Source: LMUY01 sp964245075 (GTDB lineage: Bacteria; Pseudomonadota; Alphaproteobacteria; Acetobacterales; Acetobacteraceae). Taken from it: 64,000 nt of DNA. Positions 1 to 8,726 of the stretch are shown here, in pieces. The translations under genes were made by a program, and so were the position numbers. The notes beneath the pieces were generated by a model. It saw nothing but the letters and a program-made list of their open reading frames with translations, ran no database searches and was not told where the DNA came from. Numbering within the stretch: the first letter of the stretch is position 1; every line of letters starts with the position of its first letter. The DNA is taken from contig CAXTLC010000005.1 in NCBI GenBank assembly GCA_964245075.1, positions 22,790 to 86,789 of the forward strand, read 5' to 3'.

Positions 1-1
1 G

Positions 2-61
2 GTATCGAACCAGATACAGGAGATGTTCGGCCGTTTCCTGTCTTCCGGCGGCAAGGGCTGA
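2..61 (+). CDS. C-terminal end of an unidentified protein (partial)
   Basis: An open frame enters from the left edge of the window and ends at a TGA at 59-61. It encodes 19 residues ending in QEMFGRFLSSGGKG. The fragment is too short to assign to a family. It is called a gene end mainly because the frame is open to the edge and is followed by an intergenic hairpin repeat at 110-134. Confidence 0.35.
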   Translation, partial: VSNQIQEMFGRFLSSGGKG

Positions 62-100
62 CGCCAGGCGAACGGAAACCCCGACGGCTTCGGCGTCACC

Positions 101-139
101 CCTCACCCCCGCCCTTTCCCACAGGGAAAGGGCGAAACC
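101..139. repeat. Intergenic hairpin repeat (REP-like)
   Basis: A perfect 11-bp inverted repeat lies at 110-120 and 124-134 (CGCCCTTTCCC, loop ACA, GGGAAAGGGCG), preceded by CCTCACCCC. Related sequence occurs at 7077-7127 and inside the hemF and dnaE2 coding regions, so it behaves as a dispersed repeat family. It sits between a rightward gene end and the end of a leftward gene, where it could also act as a transcription terminator. There is no T tract. Confidence 0.55.
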
Positions 140-168
140 TTCCGGCAGGAGGGTGGGGGCGCCCAGCC

Positions 169-3100
169 CTACGCGTACGCCCGCAGGTCCAGCGTGCGCG
201 GCAGCTCGGCGGAGGCGTCGCCCACCGGCGGCTCCATTGGGCCGGGCGAGTGGCCGAACGGCAGGAAGCGGGAGCGGCGGCGCGCCTCCGCCTCGTTGGC
301 GTTCACCGGGAAGCGGTCGTAGGAGCGGCCGCCCGGGTGCGCCACGTGGTAGGTCAAGCCGCCGAGGGAGCGGCCGTTCCAGCGGTCGAACACGTCGAAC
401 ACCAGCGGCGTCTGGGCGGGAATGGTCGGATGGAGGGCGCTGTACGGCTGCCAGGCCTTGAACCGCACGCCGGCCACGTACTCGCCCGCAACCTCTGTCG
501 GCCGCACCGGCACGGCCACGCCGTTGCAGGCCAGGGCGAACCGCTCCGGCTCCCACCCGGTCACCCGGGCTTGCAGCCGTTCCACCGAGCTGTCCACGAA
601 GCGCACCGTGCCGCTGCCGCCGGACACCTCGCCCAGCGCGTGCCACGGCTCCAACGCATGACGCAGCTCCAGGGTCGTGCCGTGCACCGCGACCTCTCCG
701 ATCACGGGGAAACGGAAGGCCAGGTGCGGGGCGAACCAGGCCGGGTCCAGCGCCGCGCCGAACCCCGCGCCGTGCACCGCGAGCTCCTCCAGCGCGTCCA
801 GCAGATCCTGCCAGACGAAGTGCGGCAGCATGAAGTCGTCGTGCACCCGCGTGCCCCAGCGGACAAGGCGGCGGGCGTGGGGCACCTGCCAGAACGCGGC
901 CACCGCGGTCCGCATCAGCAGCACCTGGGCGGCGGCCATCTCCGGGTGGGGCGGCATCTCGAAGGCGCGGAACTCCACCAGGCCGAGCCGGCCGGAGGAG
1001 CTGTCGGGCGAGTACATCTTGTCGATGCAGAACTCGGTCCGGTGGGTGTTGCCCGTCATGTCCGTCAGGATGTTGCGGAACAGCCGGTCCACGATCCAAG
1101 GCGGCGTGAGCGTGCCCGACTTGACCTGGGCGAAGGCGATTTCCAGCTCGCGCACCGCGTCCTGCCGGGCCTCGTCGATGCGGGGATGCTGGCTCATGGG
1201 GCCGATGAACAGGCCGCTGAACAGGTAGGACAGGCTCGGGTGGTTGTGCCAGAAGCCGAGCAGGGAGCGCAGCAGGTCCGGGCGGCGCAGGAACGGGCTG
1301 TCTTCCGGGGTGGCGGCGCCCATGACGACGTGGTTGCCGCCGCCGGTGCCGACATGGCGGCCGTCCAGCATGAACTTCTCCGCCCGCAAGCCGCACTGGC
1401 GCGCTTCCTCGTAGAGCTGGCCGGTGTTGCGGACGATCTCGTCCCAACCGGATGCGGGCTGCACGTTGACCTCGATCACGCCCGGGTCCGGCGTGACGGA
1501 GAACGCGTCCAGCCGGCGGTCGAACGGCGCCTTGTAGCCTTCCAGCACCACGGGCTGCGCCAGGGCGGCGGCGGTCTGCTCCACCGCGGCGAGCAGCGCC
1601 ACCCAGTCGGCGGCGGCGGTCAGCGGCGGGACGTACACGTAGAGCAGACCGTCACGCGCCTGCACGGTCAAGGCGGTGCGCACGCCGCGGACGGATGCGG
1701 GCTCGCCAGGCCCGGGCAACGCGGCGCGGGGCGGCAGGGGAGCGGCCTCGGCCAGCGGATCGGGCTCCGGCTCTTCCTCCAGCTCCTTCGGGTCCACGTA
1801 GGGGAGGGCCGCCAGAGGCAGGCGCACGCCCATGGAGCCGTCGCCCTGCACCAGGAAGATCTTGCCCTCGCGCATCTCCCATTCCTCGCTTTGCCAGCGC
1901 CGGCCGGGGCCGGCGCCCCAGCGGCGCAGCGGCAGCACGGCGCCGACCACCGCGTCCAGGCCCTGGCTGAAGATGCGCCGCAGCCGGGCGCGTTCCTGCG
2001 GGTCCCGGCTTTGGCTGGCTTCCGCCACCACGTTGGCGGGCAGCCGGCCTTCGCGCATCAGGAAATACGGCTGGTCCTCGTAGGCGGGCATGGCGCAGCG
2101 TGCGGGCACGCCGAGCGTCTCGGCCAGGCGGCGGGCGAAGGATGCGGCCGTGCCGGCGTCCGCCGCACCCTTCGCGGTGTCCGGGTCGGCAAGCAGCGAG
2201 AAATCCGCCCAGACTGGCTCGCCATCCCGGCGCCAGGCGGCGTGCAGCGCCCAGCGCGGCGTTTGCTCGCCCGGGTAGTGCTTGCCCGCGCCGTATTGCA
2301 GCGCGGCGCCGGGCGACCAGAGCGCCATCAGGCGGCGGATCAGCTTGCCCGCCTCGCGGCGCTTGGTCGGGCCGAGCGCATCCACGGTCCATTCCGTCCC
2401 CTCGGGGTCCGTGTCGGACACGAAGGTGGGCTCGCCGCCCATGGTCAGCCGGACATCGCCAGCCCGCAGCGCCGCATCCACGTTGCTGCCGGCGGCGCGG
2501 ATCGCCTCCCACTGGGAGAGGGCGTACGGCTTGGTGACGCGCGGCGTTTCTTCTACCCGGGTCACGTGCATGTCGAAGGCGAACTCGGTCTGCGCCGGCT
2601 CGACCAGGCCGGAGATGGGCGCCGCGGAGAGCGGCTCGGGCGTGGCGGCGAGCGGGATGTGGCCTTCCCCGGTCAGCAGGCCGCTGGTGGCGTCCAGCCC
2701 CACCCACCCGGCGCCGGGCAGGTAAACCTCCGCCCAGGCGTGCAGATCCGTGAAATCGGCGGTGGCGCCGGCCGGCCCTTCCACCGCCGCGACGTCGGGC
2801 TTGAGCTGGATCAGGTAGCCGGACACGAACCGGGCCGCGTAGCCGAGGCAGCGGAACGCCTGCACCAGCACCCAGGCGCTGTCCCGGCACGAGCCGCGCG
2901 CTTCGGCCAGCGTTTGCTCCGCAGTCCAGACGCCCGGCTCCAGGCGGACGATGTAGCCGACCCGGTCCCGCACGGCGCTGTTCACCCCCACCAGGAAGTC
3001 CACCGTGCGCTGCCCGGCCGGCTGGATCGTTTGGAGCAGGGCGGACAGCAGCCTGCCCGGCGGCTCGGCGTGGCGGAAGGCGGCCAGCTCGGTTTCCAGC

Positions 3101-3426
3101 ACCGGGTCATAGCTGAAGGGGACGGTCTCGGCGGCCGGTTCGAGGAAGAAGTCGAACGGGTTGATGGTGGCCATGTCGGCCAGCAGGTCCACCGTGACGT
3201 CGAAGTGGCTCACCCGCTCGGGGAACACGACGCGGGCCAGGAAATTGCCCTGCGGGTCCTGCTGCCAGTTCACGAAGTGTCCGGCCGGCTCGATGCGGAG
3301 CGAATAGGAAAGGATCGGCGTGCGACAGTGCGGGGCCGGGCGCAGGCGGATGGCCTGCGGCCCGAGCACCACCGGGTGGTCGTAACGGTAGCTGGTCCGG
3401 TGGGTGAGGGCTACGTGCAGCGCCAT
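169..3426 (-). CDS. Transglutaminase-like / DUF2126 protein
   Basis: A 1085-residue protein. The N-terminal third has the bacterial transglutaminase-like fold: an N-terminal beta region starting HVALTHRTSYRYD, the catalytic Cys context EARGSCRDSAWVLVQAFR near residue 180, and a His/Asp region at FTDLHAWAEVYLPGAGWVGLD. The rest is the DUF2126 domain, with segments such as LTMGGEPTFVSDTDPEG and GTGGGNHVVMGAATPEDSPF. The fusion is a known alphaproteobacterial and actinobacterial architecture, usually near DUF403 (alpha-E) and circularly-permuted ATP-grasp genes that form amide bonds. Those partners are not in this window, though they could lie beyond the left edge. The substrate is unknown. Length and order of domains look complete. 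Confidence 0.85.
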   Translation of the reverse strand: MALHVALTHRTSYRYDHPVVLGPQAIRLRPAPHCRTPILSYSLRIEPAGHFVNWQQDPQGNFLARVVFPERVSHFDVTVDLLADMATINPFDFFLEPAAETVPFSYDPVLETELAAFRHAEPPGRLLSALLQTIQPAGQRTVDFLVGVNSAVRDRVGYIVRLEPGVWTAEQTLAEARGSCRDSAWVLVQAFRCLGYAARFVSGYLIQLKPDVAAVEGPAGATADFTDLHAWAEVYLPGAGWVGLDATSGLLTGEGHIPLAATPEPLSAAPISGLVEPAQTEFAFDMHVTRVEETPRVTKPYALSQWEAIRAAGSNVDAALRAGDVRLTMGGEPTFVSDTDPEGTEWTVDALGPTKRREAGKLIRRLMALWSPGAALQYGAGKHYPGEQTPRWALHAAWRRDGEPVWADFSLLADPDTAKGAADAGTAASFARRLAETLGVPARCAMPAYEDQPYFLMREGRLPANVVAEASQSRDPQERARLRRIFSQGLDAVVGAVLPLRRWGAGPGRRWQSEEWEMREGKIFLVQGDGSMGVRLPLAALPYVDPKELEEEPEPDPLAEAAPLPPRAALPGPGEPASVRGVRTALTVQARDGLLYVYVPPLTAAADWVALLAAVEQTAAALAQPVVLEGYKAPFDRRLDAFSVTPDPGVIEVNVQPASGWDEIVRNTGQLYEEARQCGLRAEKFMLDGRHVGTGGGNHVVMGAATPEDSPFLRRPDLLRSLLGFWHNHPSLSYLFSGLFIGPMSQHPRIDEARQDAVRELEIAFAQVKSGTLTPPWIVDRLFRNILTDMTGNTHRTEFCIDKMYSPDSSSGRLGLVEFRAFEMPPHPEMAAAQVLLMRTAVAAFWQVPHARRLVRWGTRVHDDFMLPHFVWQDLLDALEELAVHGAGFGAALDPAWFAPHLAFRFPVIGEVAVHGTTLELRHALEPWHALGEVSGGSGTVRFVDSSVERLQARVTGWEPERFALACNGVAVPVRPTEVAGEYVAGVRFKAWQPYSALHPTIPAQTPLVFDVFDRWNGRSLGGLTYHVAHPGGRSYDRFPVNANEAEARRRSRFLPFGHSPGPMEPPVGDASAELPRTLDLRAYA

Positions 3427-3695
3427 GGGTGCCGAGGGTCCTTGCGATAGGTGGGCATAGGGCGATGCAGCATCGGTGCCAACACGTTTGGCGGCAATCG
3501 CGCACGCGCGTGCGCGCAGGTCATGTCCCCCGCGAGAGGAAACGGACCGTGTGGAAGTTCGGAAAGCTCATCGCGGCGGTTCGGGTGTGGGTTTCGCGGT
3601 CCAGGGTTCGGCTATGGCTCCGGGGGGGTATAGCCCGTTCTCCCGGGGCTTCTACGGGCCTCACGGCTTCCAGCCCTTCTACGGAGATCAGCCGG

Positions 3696-3869
3696 CTAGT
3701 CTTGCTCGTGGGTGAGCAGGGGCAGGCCGTTGTTGCCGGGCGGCGGTGGAGCGTTGGTGACCGGCCCGTGGTAAGCCGAGCAGGCGGCAACGCCGAGCAG
3801 GAGCAGCAAGCCGGCTGCGCCCGGCAGCCACGGCGGCCCGCCACGCCGGCGGTCTGGTCGGGTGTGCAA
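3696..3869 (-). CDS. Small predicted lipoprotein
   Basis: A 57-residue protein read from a TTG at 3867-3869, chosen because AAAGGA lies 7 nt upstream in this direction and no ATG exists in frame nearby. After a basic n-region (TRPDRRRGG) comes a hydrophobic stretch PGAAGLLLLLGVAAC, in which GVAAC fits a signal peptidase II lipobox. The mature part is a short Pro/Gly/Asn-rich tail ending LLTHEQD. It lies 47 bp downstream of the alcohol dehydrogenase gene on the same strand. Family not recognised. It lacks the G-x-K-G-P-L motif of LptM-type lipoproteins. Confidence 0.55.
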   Translation of the reverse strand: MHTRPDRRRGGPPWLPGAAGLLLLLGVAACSAYHGPVTNAPPPPGNNGLPLLTHEQD

Positions 3870-3916
3870 TCTGCTTTCCTTTCCGCGGCATGTGCCGTTC
3901 CTCGGCACCAGGCGGG

Positions 3917-5089
3917 TCAGTTGCTGCCCGCGAACACCTGGCGGTAGAGCGCCACGATCTCCCCCGCGTCGGGCACGCGGGGGTTGTTCGCCGGGCTGCC
4001 GGAGGCGAGCGCCTGGTCCGCCATGGTCGGCATCGCCGCTTCCCACTCCTCCCACCGGATGCCGTAGGCCTGCGGCGTGGGCACGCCCAGTTCGCGGTTG
4101 AGCACGTCCAGCCCGCGGCACAGCGCCTGGCCGGCTGCCGCGTCGTCGTCCCCTGCCCCGGCGAACCCGGCGGCCCGCGACGCGGCGGCGTAGCGCGCTG
4201 GGGCCGCTTCCAGCCCGAAGCGGGTCACCGCCGGCAGCAGCATCGCGTTGGACAACCCATGCGGCACGTGGAAGCGCGCGCCGACCGGGCGGGACATGCC
4301 GTGCACCAGCGCCACCGAACTGTTGGAGAAGGCAAGCCCCGCGGTGGTGGCGCCCAGCATCATGCCTTCCCGCGCGGCTGCGTCCTGCGGCTCGGCATAG
4401 GCGGTGCGGAGATGGCGGCCGATCAGCGCCATCGCGCCGAGCGCCAGCGCGTCCGACACCGGGTTGGCGCGGCGGGACACGTAGGCCTCGAGGGCGTGGG
4501 TCAGGCTGTCCACGCCGGTATCCGCCGTGGTGCGCGGCGGCACGGTGTAGGTCAGCTCGTAATCCACGATGGCGGCCAGCGGCAGGGCGGCGAGGCCGGC
4601 GATCAGCATCTTCTCGCCGCGCTCGGCGTCCGTGATGACGGTGAAGCGGGTGCACTCGCTGCCGGTGCCGGCCGTGGTGGGGACGGCGATCACCGGCAGG
4701 GCGGCGCCGTCGTTCTGCACCGGGACCTTGAACGCGCGCATCTTGGCGCCGGGACGCTGCGCCAGGATCGCCATCGCCTTGGCCGTGTCGATCGGCGAGC
4801 CGCCGCCGAACGCGAGCAGGCAATCGTGGCCGCCGGCCAGCAGGCGCTGCACGCCGGCCTCGATCACGGTGTCCTCCGGTTCGGGGATGGTATCGCTGAA
4901 CACGGCGAACTCGACGCCCGCCTCCGTCAGCCGGTCGGTGCAGCGGCGCAGCAGGCCGGTCGCGACCATGACCGGGTCTGTGACCACGAGCGGGCGGCGC
5001 AGGCCGAAGGTGGCGAGCACGGCGGCCACCGTCGAGACGGCGCCGCCGCCGACATGCATGGCGCGGGGGGCGACGAGGGTGAATGTCAT
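3917..5089 (-). CDS. Iron-containing alcohol dehydrogenase family protein
   Basis: A 390-residue group III (Fe-type) alcohol dehydrogenase that oxidises alcohols or reduces aldehydes or maleylacetate with NAD(P). The start is the ATG giving MTFTLVAP, which fits the family N-terminus. A GTG 30 nt further upstream is also in frame. Visible features are the nucleotide-binding FGGGSPIDTAKA near residue 90, the PTTAGTGSE motif, and the metal-binding His residues in DSLTHALEAYVS and HGMSRPVGARFHVPHG. The nearby maleylacetate reductase group shares these motifs, so the substrate cannot be assigned. The downstream lipoprotein gene follows on the same strand. Confidence 0.85.
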   Translation of the reverse strand: MTFTLVAPRAMHVGGGAVSTVAAVLATFGLRRPLVVTDPVMVATGLLRRCTDRLTEAGVEFAVFSDTIPEPEDTVIEAGVQRLLAGGHDCLLAFGGGSPIDTAKAMAILAQRPGAKMRAFKVPVQNDGAALPVIAVPTTAGTGSECTRFTVITDAERGEKMLIAGLAALPLAAIVDYELTYTVPPRTTADTGVDSLTHALEAYVSRRANPVSDALALGAMALIGRHLRTAYAEPQDAAAREGMMLGATTAGLAFSNSSVALVHGMSRPVGARFHVPHGLSNAMLLPAVTRFGLEAAPARYAAASRAAGFAGAGDDDAAAGQALCRGLDVLNRELGVPTPQAYGIRWEEWEAAMPTMADQALASGSPANNPRVPDAGEIVALYRQVFAGSN

Positions 5090-5218
5090 GGATGCTGCCC
5101 ATCGGGTTCGGGAACGCACGAGCCGCCCAGGGTACCGCCATCCATAAGGTTGTCCATACTGCGCCGCACCCCGCCGCCCCCGCCCGCTGGCAACGAAACT
5201 CAGCGCCAGGACACGGCC

Positions 5219-5734
5219 CTAGAACTCCGGCAGCAAGGACAATTGCTGCCTGCCCTTGGCTGGCGCCACGCGCCGACGCGCCGGGCGGTCGGCCGTGCCG
5301 CCGGCGGCGTCGGCGCGCAGCCGCAGCAGCTCGTCCACCACCCGGTCCACCGTCTGCCAGAGCGGCTCGTTGCCGAGTCGCTCCGCCAGGAACACCTTGT
5401 GCGCGGCGAGCGTCACGTTCAGCGTGCCACGGGTGGTTTCCGGCCGGGGCGAGCGCATCTGCATCAGCGCCTTCTCGACCTCCTCCAGCCCGGCGCACAG
5501 GGCCTCGGCGATCTGCTCCGGCTCATGCCCGGCGCGGCGCATTCGGCGGGCGTGGGCGACCTGCGCCGGCAGCAATGCGACGTGCGGGCGCAACCGCTCC
5601 GTGCGCGGGGACATCTCGCCGGCGCCGCTGCCGGGGGGCTTGCCCTGAAACCGTGGCACCGTCGAACCTCCATGGACCGCACCGGACACAGCCATGATCT
5701 GGCGATGCGGGGCCGCAGCGGTAAGATGGCCCAT
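5219..5734 (-). CDS. Conserved hypothetical protein
   Basis: Up to 171 residues. The longest frame begins near 5734, but an ATG at residue 14 (MAVSGAVHGG) or at residue 41 (MSPRTERLRPH) could be the true start. The middle is predicted helical and charged (QVAHARRMRRAGHEPEQIAEALC), resembling a short helix-turn-helix or DNA-associated segment. The C-terminus is basic and ends LSLLPEF. No family recognised. It is divergent from the monooxygenase gene starting at 5752, so the two share an upstream region that is almost absent if the longest start is used. Confidence 0.5.
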   Translation of the reverse strand: MGHLTAAAPHRQIMAVSGAVHGGSTVPRFQGKPPGSGAGEMSPRTERLRPHVALLPAQVAHARRMRRAGHEPEQIAEALCAGLEEVEKALMQMRSPRPETTRGTLNVTLAAHKVFLAERLGNEPLWQTVDRVVDELLRLRADAAGGTADRPARRRVAPAKGRQQLSLLPEF

Positions 5735-5751
5735 CGAAGGAGTTCCATGAT

Positions 5752-7074
5752 TTGACGAAGCGCCAGATGAAGCTCGGCCTGTCGATGCGCTACCTCGGCT
5801 ACCACGACGCCGCGTGGCGTCATCCGGACGTGCCGGCGGGCGGCTCGTCGGATTACCGCCACTTCCTCCATTGCGCCCAGCAGGCGGAGCGCGGCCGGTT
5901 CGACATGGTGTTCTTCGCCGACGGCATCGGCGTGCGGGTCAACGACAACCCGCCCGGCTCGCTCAGCCATTCCAACCGCAACGTGGAACTGGAGCCGCTG
6001 ACCTTGCTCTCGGCACTGGCGCCGATGACGCAGCACATCGGCCTGGTGTGCACCGCCTCCACCACCTACAACGAGCCATACCACGTCGCCCGCAAGTTCG
6101 CCTCGCTCGACCACATCAGCGGCGGCCGGGCGGGGTGGAACATCGTCACCTCCTGGTCCGAGCAGGAAGCGTGGAACTTCAGCCGGGAAAGCCACCTCGA
6201 CTACGACACCCGCTACGAGCGCGCGCGGGAGTTCGTGGATGTGGTGACCGGGCTATGGGATAGCTGGGAAGCGGACGCGTTCGTCCACGACAAGGCGAGC
6301 GGGCAGTTCTACGACCCGGCGAAGCTCCACGTGCTGCACCACAAGGGGCAGCACTTCCAGGTCCGCGGCCCCTTGAGCGTGCGGCCGACGCCGCAAGGCC
6401 GCCCGCTGCTGGTGCAGGCCGGCGCCAACGCCATGGGCCAGGAGATCGCCGCGGCGGACGCGGACGTGGTGTACGCGTCGAGCAACGGCTACGGGCCAGC
6501 GAAGGAGTACTACGCCTCCGTGAAGGGGCGCATGGCCCGGTACCGGCGCAACCCGGAGCACCTGAAGATCATGCCCGCCCTGGTGCCCGTCGTCGGCGGC
6601 ACCGAAGCCGAGGCGCAGGCCAAGCTGGCGCAGTTGCAGGCGCTGATCGACCCGCTGGCCGGCCTCGCGCGCATCTACGGGCTGATGGGCGATCTGTCCG
6701 GGTACGACCTGGACGGCCCGGTGCCGGAGCCGACCGGGGCCAAGGTGCGCAGCCTGGCCTATGGCTGGTGGGAGCGGTCCAAGCGGGAAGGCCTGTCGAT
6801 CCGGCAGATGTACGGCGAGTACGCGGTCGGCGAGGGTTTCCGCCTGGTGGGCACGGCCGGGCAGATCGCCGACGTGATGGAGGAGTGGGTGGACACCGGC
6901 GCCGCCGACGGCTTCAACATCACGCCCACGCACCTGCCGGGCGGGATCGACGATTTCGTGGCCAGCGTGGTGCCGGAGCTGCAACGCCGCGGCCGCTTCC
7001 GCACGGAGTACGAAGGCGCCACGTTGCGGGAGAACCTCGGGCTGCCGCCTTACGCCAGCCGGTGGGAACGCTGA
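5752..7074 (+). CDS. LLM-class flavin-dependent monooxygenase (NtaA/SnaA/DszA family), copy 1
   Basis: A 440-residue FMNH2-dependent two-component monooxygenase of the bacterial-luciferase fold, nitrilotriacetate monooxygenase component A group. Characteristic segments are MVFFADGIGVR, the STTYNEPYHVARKFASLDH block, SGGRAGWNIVTSW and the closing FNITPTHLPGG / VPELQRRGRFRTEYEG. It uses reduced FMN from a separate reductase, which is not seen in this window. The TTG start is preferred because AAGGAG sits 9 nt upstream, while the in-frame ATG at 5767 has none. A close paralogue follows at 7207, and an ABC transporter comes after that. This suggests uptake and oxidative cleavage of a small sulfur- or nitrogen-containing organic compound. 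Substrate unknown. Confidence 0.87.
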   Translation: MTKRQMKLGLSMRYLGYHDAAWRHPDVPAGGSSDYRHFLHCAQQAERGRFDMVFFADGIGVRVNDNPPGSLSHSNRNVELEPLTLLSALAPMTQHIGLVCTASTTYNEPYHVARKFASLDHISGGRAGWNIVTSWSEQEAWNFSRESHLDYDTRYERAREFVDVVTGLWDSWEADAFVHDKASGQFYDPAKLHVLHHKGQHFQVRGPLSVRPTPQGRPLLVQAGANAMGQEIAAADADVVYASSNGYGPAKEYYASVKGRMARYRRNPEHLKIMPALVPVVGGTEAEAQAKLAQLQALIDPLAGLARIYGLMGDLSGYDLDGPVPEPTGAKVRSLAYGWWERSKREGLSIRQMYGEYAVGEGFRLVGTAGQIADVMEEWVDTGAADGFNITPTHLPGGIDDFVASVVPELQRRGRFRTEYEGATLRENLGLPPYASRWER

Positions 7075-7076
7075 AA

Positions 7077-7127
7077 CCTCCTCCCTTCGGGGAGTGAGGG
7101 AGCCTTCTTCCAAAAGGAGAGGGAGTT
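7077..7127. repeat. REP-like intergenic repeat
   Basis: The spacer between the two monooxygenase genes contains CCTCCCTTCGGGGAGTGAGGGAG followed by CCAAAAGGAGAGGGAG. It is a run of C/T-rich and G/A-rich arms capable of pairing, of the same style as the hairpin repeat at 101-139. The rest of the spacer to 7206 holds only the ribosome-binding site (GGAG at 7194) of the next gene. Confidence 0.4.
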
Positions 7128-7206
7128 GCGGACGGGTACGGGCTCCCCGTTTGACCTCCACAAAAGCATTCCCCTACATGGGCCGTTCCCATCGGAGAAA
7201 CCGCCC

Positions 7207-8726
7207 TTGCCTTCGCCGCGGCAGATGAAGCTCGGGCTGAACATCGTCGCCAACGGCGCCCACGCCGCCGGGTGGCGGATGCCCGGCGCGCAGGTGGACG
7301 CCGCGCTCGACATCCGGCTGTGGAAGCGCATGGCGCAGGCGGCGGAACGGGCCTGCATCCATTTCATGTTCTGGGCCGACGGCATCGCGGTACGCCATTC
7401 CGCCCGCGACGACGACGAGCTCAGCTACAACGCCCGCATCGACGTGTTCGAGCCGCTGACCCTGATCGGCGCGCTGGCCGCGGTCACGGAACGGATCGGC
7501 TTCCTCGCCAGCGCCTCCACCACCTACAACGAGCCGTACCACATCGCCCGCAAGTTCGCCTCGCTCGACCACATCAGCGAGGGCCGCGTGGGCTGGAACG
7601 TCGTCACCTCCTGGAGCGAGCAGGAAGCGTTCAACTTCGGCCGCGAAGCGCACATGGAGCACGGCCTGCGCTACCGCCGGGCAGAGGAGTTCGTGGACGC
7701 GGTGTTCGCCCTGTGGGACAGTTGGGAGGACGACGCCTTCATCCGCGACCAGGCCAGCGGGCGCTACTTCGATCCGGCCAAGCTGCACACCCCCAGCCAC
7801 CGGGGCGAAAGCTTCGCGGTGAAAGGCCCGCTCAACGTGGCGCGCCCGGTGCAGGGCTACCCGGTGATCGCGCAGGCCGGGTCGTCCGGGCCGGGCCAGG
7901 ATCTGGGCGCGCGCATCGCCGACCTGATCTACACCGCGCAGAAGACCAAGGCGGACGCGCAGGACTTCTACCGCAGCGTGAAGGCGCATGGCGCGGCGGC
8001 GGGGCGGGCGCCGGGGTCCATGCTGGTGATGCCCGGCATCCTGCCCGTCATGGGCCGCACGCGCGGGGAAGCGCAGGACCGCTACGGCCAGTTGCAATCC
8101 CTGGTGCACGCGCGGCTCGGGCTGCCGATGCTGGCGGACACGTACGGGGACCTGTCCGGCCACGATCCGGACGCGCCCCTGCCGCCGCCGCTGCCAGTGC
8201 GCAACGCCATCAAGAGCGCGCACGAGAAGCTGGCGCAGCTCGGGCGGCAGGAGGGCATGACGATCCGCAAGCTGTGGGAGATCATGGCCGGCGCGTCCGG
8301 CCACAACGTGGCGGTGGGCACGCCGTCCGACGTGGCGGACCTGATGGAGNNNNNNNNNNNNNNNNNNNNNNNNNNNNNNNNNNNNNNNNNNNNNNNNNNN
8401 NNNNNNNNNNNNNNNNNNNNNNNNNNNNNNNNNNNNNNNNNNNNNNNNNGTCCGGCCACAACGTGGCGGTGGGCACGCCGTCCGACGTGGCGGACCTGAT
8501 GGAGGATTGGTTCACCGGCGGGGCCTGCGACGGGTTCAACATCATGCCCGCCTTCATGCCCGCGCCCGCGCACGAGGCATTCGACTGGCTGGTGCCCGAG
8601 TTGCAGCGGCGCGGGCTGTTCCAGACCGAGTATGCCGGGGACCACACCCTGCGCGGCAGCCTCGGCCTCCTCCGCCCCGCCCACGGCAGCCACCGCACCC
8701 GGCCCGGCCATGAGGAACCGATATGA
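7207..8726 (+). CDS. LLM-class flavin-dependent monooxygenase (NtaA/SnaA/DszA family), copy 2, split by an assembly gap
   Basis: This gene encodes a paralogue of the preceding monooxygenase. It shares STTYNEPYH-ARKFASLDHIS, the GWN-VTSWSEQEA-NF block and the C-terminal FNIMPAFMPAP / VPELQRRGLFQTEY. The frame seems to break at a 100-N gap (8350-8449). However, the 55 bases before and after the gap are identical. Removing the Ns and one copy (155 nt) joins the two halves into one frame of 454 residues, a normal family length. The TTG at 7207 is preferred because GGAG lies 9 nt upstream; ATG 7225 is the alternative. The stop overlaps the start of the binding-protein gene (ATGA), so it is cotranscribed with the transporter. 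Confidence 0.85.
8350..8449. other. 100-N assembly gap flanked by an identical 55-bp overlap
   Basis: Exactly 100 Ns. The 55 bases at 8295-8349 are repeated exactly at 8450-8504. This is what is left when a scaffolder joins two contigs whose ends overlap by 55 bases but does not merge them. The true sequence most likely has a single copy and no gap. Confidence 0.93.

Noticed and set aside
250..3450. A 1066-codon open frame on the + strand opposite the DUF2126 gene
   Set aside because: It is composed of Gln/His/Arg/Gly-rich sequence with no domain pattern, as expected for the antisense frame of a GC-rich gene. The minus-strand product has clear family motifs.
3870..5498. Long minus-strand frame across the alcohol dehydrogenase
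   Set aside because: Only its last 57 codons (the lipoprotein) look like a protein. The rest is an out-of-frame reading of the alcohol dehydrogenase gene.
8295..8504. A real tandem duplication around the first N gap
   Set aside because: An exact 55-bp match at two unrelated gaps, each with exactly 100 Ns, and restoration of both frames on collapse fit an assembly artefact far better.
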